Below, piece by piece: positions 24,501 to 36,500 of a stretch of DNA of 64,000 nucleotides; the first letter of the stretch is position 1; the number at the start of each line of letters is the position of its first letter. Location: NCBI RefSeq assembly GCF_024166365.1, contig NC_064839.1, forward strand, positions 14,618,878-14,682,877, read 5' to 3'. Both the position numbers and the translations under genes were made by a program. The DNA comes from Elephas maximus indicus. Its lineage: Eukaryota > Chordata > Mammalia > Proboscidea > Elephantidae. Under the pieces are notes generated by a model. That model did no database searches, was not told where the DNA came from, and saw only the letters and a list, made by a program, of their open reading frames with translations.

Positions 24501-27500
24501 GACCCATAACAAGAGAATAGAGTGAAAAGGTAAAAAAAAAAAAAAAAAAACTCCCAACAAAAAAATGACCTGGCCCAGATGGCCTCACTGGAGAATTCTA
24601 CCAAACATTCAGAGAAGAGCTCACACCAGTACTACTCAAACTATTTCATAGCAGAGAAAAGGAATGGATGCTCCCGAATTCATGCTATGAAGCAAGCATA
24701 ACTCTGATATCAAAGCCAGGCAAAGACACCACAAAAAAAAGAAAATTACAGACCAATGTCTCTCATGAATATAGATGCAAAAACTCTCAACAAAATACTA
24801 GCCAATACATTGAGCATCATATCAAAAAAATAAAAGAAACCACAACCAAGTGGGGTTCATACCAGGTATGCAAGGACGGTTCGACATTAGAAAATCAATC
24901 AAAGAACATAGTCCACTACATAAACAGAACAAAGTAAAGAATCACAGGATCATCTTAATTGATGCAGAAAAGGCATTTGATAAAGTCCAGCACTCATTCT
25001 TGATAAAAACTATCAATAAAATGGAACAGAAGGAAAATTCCTCAATATAATAAAAGATACTTATACAAAACCAACAGCCAGCACCATCCACAAAGGAGAG
25101 AGGCTGAAAGCATTCCTTCTGAAAACGGGAACAAGACAAAGATGCTCTTTATCACCAGTCCTATTTAACACTGTATTGTAAGTCCTAGCTAGAGCAATAA
25201 GGCAAGAAAAATAAATGGCATTCAAATTTGAAAGAAGAAGTAAAATGATTCCTATCTGCAGACAACATGATACTATACATAGAGAACCTAAAGATTTCAC
25301 AAGAACTACTGGAACTAGTGGAAACTAATAGAAAGATTCAGCAGAGTAGCAGGACACAAGATAAACATACGAAAATCAGTTGGATTCCTATATGCTGACA
25401 AAAAGAACTATAAAAAAATAAATCAGGAGAATACCATTCACAGTTGTACCTAATAAACACTTAGGAATAACTCTAACCAGGGACGTAAAAGACCTATACA
25501 AAGAAAACTACAAAACACTACAGCAAGAAACCAAAAGAGACCTACATAAATGGAAAACATACCATGCTCATGGATAGGAAGACTCAACATTGTGAAAATG
25601 TCAATCCTACCTGAAGCGATCTACAGATATGATGCAATTTGGATCCAAAAACCAACAGCATCAGCAAGATGGAAAAACTAATCAGTAACTTTATATGGAA
25701 AAGAAAGAGGCCCCAAGTAAATAAAGCATTACTGAAGAAGAACAAAGCAAAAGGCCTCACACCACCTGATCTCAGAACCTACTACACGGTCATGGTAGTC
25801 GAAACAGCCTGGTACTGGTAAAATGACAGACACATTGACCAATGGAACAGAGTTGAGAACCCAGATGTAAATCCACCCACCTACAGTCACCTGATCTTTG
25901 ACAAAGGCTCAAAGCCTATTAAATGGAGAAAAGACAGTCTCTTTAACAAACAGGGCTGGCGAAACTGGACGTTCATCTGTTAAAAAATGAAACAGGACCC
26001 ATACCTTACACCATACACAAAAACTAACTCGAAATGGATCAAAGACCTGAACATAAAACCTACAACTATAAAGATCATGGAAGAAAAAATAGGGACAGTG
26101 CTAGGGGCCCTAATGTGTGGCATAAATAGGACGCAAACCATCACTAACAACACGAAAACACCAAAAGATAAACTAGATAACTGGGATCTCCTAAAAGTTA
26201 AATACTTATGCTCATCAAAATACTTCACCGAGAGAGTAAAAGAGAACCTATAGACTGGGAAAACATTTTTAACTATGACATTCTGACAAGGGTCTAGTCT
26301 GTAAAATATATAAGATACTACAACACCATAATAATATAAAGACAAATAATCCTATTAAAAATGGGCAAAGGATATGAACAGACACTTCACCAAAGAAGAC
26401 ACTCGGGTAGCTAACAGACACATGAGAAATGCAAATCAAAACTACAATGAGACTCCATCTCACTCTGACATTACTGGCACAAATCTAAAAACAGAAAAAA
26501 GAACAAATGTTGGAGGGATGGCGGGGAGAATGGAACTCTTATGCGCTGCTGGTGGGAATGTAAAGTGGTACAACCCCTATGGAACACGATGCGGCGCTTC
26601 CTTATAAACCTAGAAATAGAAATACCTTATGATCCAGCAACCCCACTCCTAGAAATATATCCTAGAGAAATAAGAGCCATCACATGAATAGACATATGCA
26701 ACCCGTGTTCCCTACAGCATTACTCACAATAACAAAAAGATGGAACAACCTAAATGCCCATCAACAGATGAACGGATAAACAAATTATGGTTTATACACA
26801 GAATACTACGCAACGATAAAGAACAATGAGGAATCCACTAAACATAACATGGATGAATCTGGAGGGCATCATGCTGAGTGAAGTAAGTCAATCACAAAAG
26901 GACAAATACTATATGAAACCACTATTATAAAAACTCCAGAAAAGGTTTACAAACAGAAAGAAACAATCTTTGATAGTTACGATGGAGCAGAGTGTTGGGG
27001 AGGGGATATCATAAACTGGATAGTAGGTAAGTGTTAACTTTGATGAAGGAAAAGACAGTGCACAATATAGGGGAAGTCAGTACAACCTGACAAGGCAAAG
27101 TCATAGAAGCTTCATATACACATCTAAACTCTTTTGCCAAAGATTAGAAAGGTCTATAAAATAAACCCTGGTGAAGCAGTAGTTAAGTGCTACGGCTGCT
27201 AACCAAAAAGTAGGCAGTTTGAATCTACCAAGTGCTCCTTGGAAACCCTATGGGGCAGTTCTACTCTGTCCTATAGGGTTTCTGTGAGTTGGAATCAACT
27301 TGATGGCAACGGGTTTGGTTTTGGTTTTTTATAAAACAAACAATAACACACGTGAGAAAAGTGTGTCTTATTCAATCATCCACACAGGACCAAAAGGGCA
27401 ACACCTGCCCAAAAGCAATGACGGGAAAGGACAGTAATAATAGACGGATGGAAACGGGGGACTGGGGTGTGGAAGAGAGAGTGTTGACACATCGTGGGGA

Positions 27501-30500
27501 TTGCAACCAATGTCATAAAACAATTTGTGTATAAATTGTTGAACAAGAAACTAATTTGCTCTGTCAAGTTTCACCTAAAGCGCAATTAAAAAAAAAAAAA
27601 AAGACTTCGCATTATAGGGGAAGTCAGCACAACATGACCAAGGCAAAATCACAGAAATTTCACAGACACATTCAAACACCCTAAGGGACCGAGTTACTGG
27701 ATTGAGGGCTGGGGACCATGGTCTCAGGGGACATCTAGGTCAACTGGCATAAGGCAGTTCATAAAGAAAATGTCCTACATTTGACTTTGATGAGTCGCGT
27801 CTGGGGTCTTAAAACCTTGGGAGTGGCCATCTAAGATACATCTACTGGTCCCATCTCGTTCACAGCAAAGAAGAATGAAGAAAACCAAAGACACAGGGAA
27901 ACGTTAGTCCAAAGGACTAATGGACCACATCTACCACAGCCTCCACCAGCCTGAGCCCAGATGACTAGATGGTGCCTGACTACCACCACCAACCACTCTG
28001 ACAGGGATCACAAGAGAGGGTCCCAGACAGGAAAGGAGAAAAATATAGAACAAAATTCAAATTCACACAAAAAGTCCAGAGTTACTGGTCTGACAGAGGC
28101 TAGAGGAACCCCGAGAGTATGGCCCCCAGATACCCTTTTAACTCAGAAATGAAGTCACTCCTGCAGTCCACTCTTTAGCCAAAGATTACACAGGTCTATA
28201 AAACAATAACATACATGAGGAACGATGCTTCTTACCTCAATCATATAAACGAGACCAAATGGGCAACACCTGCCCAAAAGCAAAGACGAGAAGGTAGGGA
28301 CAGGAAAATGGGACAAATAGAAACAGGGAATCTGGGGTGGAGAAGGGCAGAATGTTAACACGTTGCAGGGATTGCAATCAATGTTACAAAACAATTTGTG
28401 TGTAGGTTGTTGCATGAGAAACTATTTTGCTCTGTAAACTTTCACTTAGAGCACACACACACACAAAAATGACCAGTTTTTCTGGGAATTGACATGAGAA
28501 TGCTAAAAAAGCACCAAAATGAAGACCTAATGAGCCTAATTAATCTCATACAAGCACATACACACAGCCACTCAGTTATTTCTGTATTTTTGCAGATTGT
28601 TTATGCTCTATTTTGTAACCTGGGCATTAAGTTACCTGTAAAAACAAAAACTGGTTTTTGTTACACACACAAGTGGAAAAAGGAGACTCACTGCCAGCAT
28701 TAAAAGAACATTTTACCTGGTCACAATAAAAACATGATTAATAAAAAAAGAAAAGGTACCAGTCAACAACCGAAGGCAAGGGCAATATGATGGAACCACA
28801 ATGCTGGTAGTGCAGAAGAGAAGGAAGCCACAATGCTTGCTCTGTCAATAACAAGCCAAACCAAATAAAGGTAGAGAGCGTTTCCCAGGCCTGCCTCAGT
28901 CAAGACCTGAGGGACAGCTTCATAGCAAGCCCTAAGGATATGCAGAACTTATCCCAACGCCTAGCAGGTCCAACCACCCCCAGACAAGATCCCTTGTCCA
29001 CCCAAACCAGAAAACCTTCCTTGGGTATATCCATACAGGATTCAACAGAGAACCAAAAGCCAAGAGACACCGTGGGTGCGGGGACATTGGAAGAGCAAGT
29101 CAGAGGCTCAAGTATCACTGCACACTTCAAAATGGTGCTTTCAAATATCACATGTGATGCTCACAGCCACCTACCAAGGTGTGAAATATGCAGGATTATC
29201 CCCTGTGTGGACAAAAAAATGGACAGAGGTTTAAGAGAAATAAACAGACTTGCCCAGGGTCCAACAGCAGACTGGACACAAACCAACAACCACACAAGGA
29301 GGGCCACAGCCCAAAACCTCCCCCGCCAAGTCCCACATGGAATGTTCTCTGAAGTAAAGGTAACTGTGAAAAGCTGACTGATACTTCTCAGCCCCCTCCT
29401 CATAATCTGGCCAAAGATCCTCAAGTCTCAGCCTTCCTGCCTTAGTGCCACAGAAAGTAAGAAGGCAGAACAGCCCCTTTCTGGGGGCTGCAAGGGGAGG
29501 AGAGCACCTTCAAGAGGTGGTCACCTCCAGGTGACAAGGGCGGCCCTATCCCCATCAGGGAGCATCAGGCCAGATTTCTCTGCTGGGTGATGGAGGAGGA
29601 GGCGGGTGCCTTCTCAGACCAGCGGCGACGGGGGTGGAAAGGAACCAGAAGGGCAGGGTGCCCCATCTCAGGAAACCTGAATGTCAGCACAGATGAGTAA
29701 ACACTGCTCCAGACACCATGAGAGTGCCACAAGGTCCTAAAACCTCACAGAAGACAACTCAAACTAAGCAATGTTACTCCTCAACTATGGGGGTGACGGC
29801 AATTCGGATTTTGTACACGTGTGTGTGTTCCAGAATTTTAGAGAGTTCCCCTAAATATAGAAACAAAACAAGGCTGAAGGAAATAATGTTTCAGAAAAGC
29901 CACAGCCAGCCCCATCTGAGATGGATAAGACAGCCTTTAATTCCACCTGTACATTAGCAGAGGTCAAATCGGACCCCGGACAAGAGCAGAAACGAATTCT
30001 TTGTCAAGCACCAGGAGGCTGTCAGGCTACACGCCCAGCAAGTGTGGCATGATCTCAGGTGGCACATTCAGGTTAAAAATAAAACTGTATATGCACAGAA
30101 AAAAGACATACAGCAAAATACTAATAAAAGTTATTTCTAGCTAATGAATTAGAGGGATTTCTGTCATCTTCCCATAATTTTATTTATATTTATAAGCAAA
30201 CCTTAGCCTTCTTATTTAGAAAAAGACAAAGCTATTCTCTTGGGGGGAAAACAGCATACAATTCGATATACAATATAATCTCAATTATGAAAAACACACA
30301 TAGGAATAAGACTGGAAAACACATTGAGATGTTAACAAGGAATAAATTCAGGGAAACAGCTTTTTTACCATAATGTACCTGTCTGGACAGGCCTACATTC
30401 TTTTCCAGATGTTTCAAACTTATCATTTACCTTGGGAGATTCTGAAATCAGCAGAAAATTAGGATCAGATAAATGTTCAATCCTCGATTTGTAATACAGA

Positions 30501-33500
30501 AATCTCTTAATCTAATTGACTTCAATTTTGTGATTTCTGTGCATTCTGTCACATTTTACTGGCTGTTCTGTAGTGAAGGGGGCCAGCAATACAATCTTGA
30601 TTCAAGAGTTTTCCAGTGCACACAGAAACAGAACCACCTCTCCGAGCTAAAGCTCTCCAACTAACCAGGAAAACAGTACTAGGACCACTGAGTCCCAAAA
30701 CTGCATCCATTAACAATCTCATTTCTTGCCTATCATGATCAAGGAGTTCAAATTCACCATTTCTGGCTCCTTTTCTAAGAAACCACCTTCTACCCATGTC
30801 CTTTCAAAGATGACGGGGATTAATGAGGCAGGATAGAGACACTGTGGATCCCAATGACAACCCACCTACTTTTACAATCAATTGGGTACTTACTGTTCAG
30901 TTTCCTGGGGTTCAAAAATCATACCCCCTGAACAGTTAGGGCCCCATTCTTGAGAAACCATTCACAAACCCCTCTACCCACACATCAGCTCCAGAATCCT
31001 TTCAGGAGTTAGAACTTACGGGTGGTTTAACGGAGAGGTTTCCCTGCCGAATATATTCGATTGCAGCCTCAATTGAGGTCAGGCAGTATCCCAACTCATC
31101 CTTTGCTGAGCTGCTAAACCTGAAGTTTTTGATATAGCTCAAATTTGCCATCCTGACAAAAGAAAGGGAAAACATTTTATTGTTGTATACCCAATTAACA
31201 CTTCTGCAAAAACAATGCTATCAGCTTGGTTGACTGATCAAATACCTAAAGTAAGTTGAGCTGAGCTCTGGGAAACCATGGCTGTTACCCCCTTGATCTC
31301 TATTTATACTGTGTGCAATTAGGAAAATAAGTAAAACTACTTGTTATTTTTCTAGAATGGCCTAATTTTCAGAAAGCTGATCATTGTAAAATTGGCTGTG
31401 GGGTCCTGTGGGAGGAGGATGGGCTTTGGGGTCAGACAGAACTGACGTCAGCTTCCTACTCGGCCACTGGCTAGCTGTGTAGGCCTTGGTTTCCCCACAT
31501 GTGAGAAGTGACAGCCTCCCCACTGCAGGGTGAAGGAAGAGCAGGCATAGCACCAGGCTCACAGGAAGTGCTCAATTAAAGACAGCTCTGCCCAGAGTCA
31601 CCCTAAAGACTACCAGGGTACAGTGCTGCCACCTTGTACATGTGTCTTATCAAGAACATTACCAGTTAGGAATCTCTGTTTTCACAAGCAAATATAACAG
31701 GACGGACAGCAGATCATCAGCACACATGGTCTCCAAGTTAACTGCAAGGGGAAAAACGTAGTCAAAGGCCATCGTGAGGCACAAATGACGCAACAGGCGT
31801 ATCAGCTCCCCATCACCAACCAACCCACAAACCACAGCGCAGTAAGATTCCACAGGAGAGAGAAATGCGGCTGCATACTGTCCTGTGTGTGTCCTGCCTG
31901 CATGTCACACTCCAGGGGGAAAGGAATGCCTAGCATTTTCAGAACATGCACAAAAGGAGGTATCTCCAGGCAGACCACCCCCTTTCCACCCTCTGGAGAG
32001 GCAAAGAGCCCAGGGAAGTCAACGGCAGTGGCACGAAGTGAAGATGTGCCCAGGGCCTTCACCAAAAAGCCTCTTTCTTCTGGAGACCATATCCACTTTA
32101 CATAGTGTGGAGTCTAATGCCCAGGCGTAGCTTCATTTTATTATCTTTGTTTTGAAATTCTGTTTAAGTAATTCATTCACGTTTAAAATTTCCGATGGTA
32201 AAAAGAGCAAACTGTGAATGTCTTCTTTCCCCTACTATTGCTGTTGCTTCCTGTGGACCCTTCCACAGATAATCTATGCCCACACCATCATGTATATGCA
32301 TACACAGCACGCCCATCACCATAAATATGGATGCACAGCATATGCACCACCATATATATGGATACATAGGGCATACACCACCATATGTATGGATACACAG
32401 CATATGCATTGCCATATATATGGATGCATAGCGCACACACCACCACATATATGGATACACAGCATATGCACCACCACATACATGGATAAAAAAAAACACA
32501 TAGTACTTATACCACCATATATGTGGATATATAGTGCATATGTCACCATATATATACATATCACTTATACCACCATATATACGGATATATAGTGCAAGTA
32601 CCACCATATATGTAGATACACAGTACATGTACCACCATATAAATGGACACAGCATACACACCACCATATATATGAATATATAAGGCACACACCACCATAT
32701 ATATGGATACATAGTGCTTACACGCCACCATATATATGGATACTTAGCGCACATGCCACCATATATATGGATACATAGCGCATGCACTACCATATATATG
32801 GATACTTATATGTACCACCATACATATGGATACATATTTACCACCATATACATGGATACAATAGTGCATGTACCACCATATAAATGAACACATAGCATAT
32901 GCACCACCATATATATGGATAACATAGGGCACACGCCACCACATATATGGATAAATAGCGCTTACACCACCACATATATGGATACGTGGCACACGCGCCA
33001 CCATATATATGGATACATAGCACAAGCACCACCATATATACGGATACATAGTGTATGCACCACCATATACATGGATACATAGCACATGTACCACCATATA
33101 TACAGATACATAGTGCATGCACCACCATATATACGGATACATAGTGCACGCACCACCATATATACAGATACATAGAGCACGCACCACCATATACATGGAT
33201 ACATAGCACATGTACCACCATATATATGGATACATAGTGCATATACCACCATATATACGGACACACAGCACAGGTGCCACCATATACATGGATATACAGC
33301 GCACGCACCACCATATATATGGATACATAGCTCACGCGCCACCACATATATGGATACATAGCCCTTCCCCTCTTTTTGAGGCTGTCAGAAGTGTACCATA
33401 TACACTCGTTTATTTCACTTAACATTATCTAAAAAATCATCCCCTATCTACACACACAGCTCTATCTCCTCACTCCTTTTTTCTTGTTTCGTTACTTTTC

Positions 33501-36500
33501 ATAATGGAACACTTCCAACAACAGATAGGCAATTAGGGAGAAGAGTGTAACGAACGGTTGAACCACGTACACATCACCAGCCTGCTTCTCTGCCACCCTT
33601 TTCTGGCCCTAATCATGACCTTCCCACCCATGACCAGACACCGTACTCATCACAACAGACTCGGGTGTGCTCATAAAGGAAGGCACTGGCTGAGCATTGG
33701 CCCCATCAGAATCACCCTTGCAGGCACCCCTGCTCCTTGACAGGCTTTTTTTCAGCTGGTGGACACATCAACCCCTGGCCAGCCCTTCCCGCAACACACA
33801 CCTCTCTGGCTCGGAGACTGAGTAATTAGCTGGACTGCCTTTCGCAAACAAACCAACTTCTGTTGTGGGGACGTGCATCTGTTCAGCTGGGCCAGCTCTC
33901 TCTTTGCACGAGGTATGTTGAAGCTGTAAAATAATTTGGGAAGTGACAGCTTAAGACCACAGTGTCAGGGCCCGTCTTCCTTGATCTAATAACATATCTC
34001 GAGTTATAAATTTCTTACAACAAACCACAAGGAATGAAAAGAGAAGCACAGAAGTCATCTGACTCAAGTCAGGAGCAAAACATAACACGCTAACACAACC
34101 CCGTTTGGGTTGCCAGGTAATAGACCTACACCAGAAATTTGGAAAAAAAAAAGACTCCTCAGCCCCAGAGGGAAACAAGCCCAAAGGAAAAAAAAAAAAA
34201 AAAGTTTAAATCAAAACATCTCAGACAGTTTTGTACCCTAGCGAAACTGAAATCAACCCAAAAGTCGGTGCTGGTATGGCTGGGTTCCCTACCACAGGCA
34301 GGTGAAGAGCATGTCTGCATGCAGGACCCACCTGGGCAAGTTACGTGCCCACCTGGCAAGGAGCTGGACATAACCCTATCCTTTTTAGCTCCCAGTCAGC
34401 TGGCAGGAGGGCACATGGTTGAAGATACAGACTGGTCATCTATCAACTTCAGCCTTTTACTTTAGGTGACAAATAACTGCGATGCTCCACAGTTCTAACA
34501 GGGTCAAATCATGCTGCCACCGTTACCAAGAAGTCCCGCTCGGGGGATGCCGAACGGCTGGAGCGCAGGCCCTTACCTGAACTCAGGTTTCACACCAATA
34601 TCTTTCTGCTGAAGATCTTGAAGGCTTCTTGTGATTTTGTTAAAGGCAGCATCCTAACAATAGATTTTAACAAAGCTTCAAATTTCTTACAAAGCACAAA
34701 ATGAGGCTTCGATCCCCAGGGAGAATGTCTAGAACTCACCTCACTTGCCTCCATGGTCCCCACATATTTAAAGATCAGATCATAAATATCGTGATGGACG
34801 TACATCTGTGAAACAACGGACCCAATTCAGGGTGTGTGTCGGACAGGCAGGGGATCCCCCAGCTGCTGCCACCTTCTGCTCCCTTGCTGCCTGGCCTCTT
34901 ACCTCCACTGCCTGCTTCATCAGGTTCATCTGGGCTTCCTGCTTGGCAAGCATTTTCTAGGACAAGAAAAGGACGTTAACGAGCTTGGATCTGCACTTGG
35001 GCAGACTGTAATGCTGTTTTAAACGTCTTGCCTACTTACTAGGTGAGAGTCCCTCAGAAGCTGCTGAAGGCATTTGGTGTAGAGAGCGTTCACTGAGTCC
35101 TGTGCAACACAGACCAGAAAGAGGCAGGTCACTCTCACAACCAGAGGCCACAGTGCAAAGATCAGAATACATAACACATCCTGGGGTGAGGAGAACAGCT
35201 CACAAAATGTAGCTCCCAGATGGCAAGCTTTAAGCACTAATGCAAGTTTATCAGATCAATTAACTTTTTTATTTGACAAATCAAGGAGTTTTGTCAGTTT
35301 TGAAGGTAATATGCACGGGGAGTAGGAAATAATTTCCCTTGGGGTTAACACAGGTGACTGTGGTAGTCATCTTTATATTCTCCGTAATTTTCACGTTTTC
35401 TATAGCAGTTTTTATTACTTTTATAATTAGAAGGAAACATATAAACAAAACTTCCAACAATGGAAACAGCAGCCAAAAAAGTTTCAGAGTAAACTGAGAG
35501 GACTCTTGGTGCCCAGGTTGGCCTGGGACAGGGTCCGTAAGCCTGGCAGAGCAAGACACAGCTACTGACTATGTGGTGTCGGAGGCTCTTTCTTTCACAC
35601 TCTCTGAAGGTTCGATGGAAAGAGGCGATATTCCTGTCAAATCTCTCTGAGTGTCTTCCCAAAAAGTCCCTCACATCTTCAATGGTTTTCAGAGAAAAAG
35701 GGTCTGGGGATGTTGAAGGCTCTTCTGAAAAAGAGACAGAGGGTCAGGATGGATGAAGACTCCACTGTTTACTGATGGAGAAAGTGCCACATTCTTTGCC
35801 ACAACCTACCAACACCAGGTGCTCCCACAGTGTCTGGGGCCCCATCTTCTAGCACAGGAGGCAGGGGTGGGGGGAATGTCCTTATTTCAAGATACTAACA
35901 GGAACATTCCAGTCGCAGGACAGGGTGGGGTCTAGAGAGCCTGGTCCTCTTGAGGCCCTTTCCTGGGACAAAGCTGGGACTATCTGGGATTGTGGGTGTG
36001 ACATATGAGGTTCAAGTGAAGAACCCCTGTTCCCTGGAAATAAGGCTTACCAAGAGCCTCAGAGTACATTTGGCACATCAAGTGTTATCTCAACTTCCTG
36101 GGGTGATTGAAGAGTTTTTAGTCATTAAAAATAATGAGAACTCAAATAGATACAACAGTGGCACTGGGTAGGTAATAATGCTATAAAGAGTAAGCCCTAA
36201 TGCTGAGACCCAGAGGCAAAGCCAGGGCTACAGCCATGCATAATTACAGGGTCTACCACAGGTACATGAAGTGAATGACACCCCCTGGAATTGTGCAGTA
36301 TCCAACCTGGGCAATCATACACAGCAGCCTGATCCACATCTCCTTAACTCAAGATAACTTTCTGTTTAAGTTCTAGGGAAAATAATTATAAACAGTTTTG
36401 CAGATTTTTAGTGGGCTCGAGAATATTTTATGGTATAACTATAGTTGTGATATGAGTTGGAACCAACTCAACAGCACCTAACAACAACATGTTTGTAACA

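Larger units (their letters stand above)
19927..27600 (+). mobile_element. Nearly full-length degenerate L1
   Basis: In order: 5' leader (19,927-20,370), 58-bp tandem array (about 20,460-21,490), ORF1 remnant (21,657 on; coiled-coil Lys/Glu-rich start), ORF2 from [20 protein letters not shown] at 23,067, reverse-transcriptase text at about 24,700-25,400, ORF2 C-terminus to about 26,900, and a 3' UTR ending in a poly-A at 27,587-27,602. Frameshifts and stops break both ORFs, and the catalytic ADD reads ADN at about 25,260. The 3' UTR has an internal deletion and an AfroSINE. Confidence 0.9.
18074..31019. other. Largest intron between ANKRD27 coding exons (12.9 kb, exons 11 and 12)
   Basis: 18,074-19,580 is unique; 19,583-19,777 is a small inverted-repeat element; 19,927-28,470 is L1; 28,470-31,019 is unique apart from a MIR at about 29,130-29,290. 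No further ANKRD27 exon is needed here, since exons 11 and 12 join in frame. Confidence 0.8.

Noticed and set aside
28940-29377. 145-codon frame in the large ANKRD27 intron
   Set aside because: Contains a MIR fragment and has no similarity I recognise; likely chance.
32278-33364. CRISPR-like spaced repeats or an array of serum-response (CArG) sites
   Set aside because: Units abut without unique spacers in eukaryotic DNA, so not CRISPR. The core has eight A/T bases between CC and GG, not the six of a CArG box.
32173-33425. Overlapping minus-strand frames of 194-206 codons
   Set aside because: They lie wholly in the 31-bp minisatellite and repeat the same peptide in all frames; no start context, splice or homology evidence.
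33951-34184. 77-codon minus-strand frame next to coding exon 9
   Set aside because: Lies in the intron; exons 8 and 9 join in frame without it.
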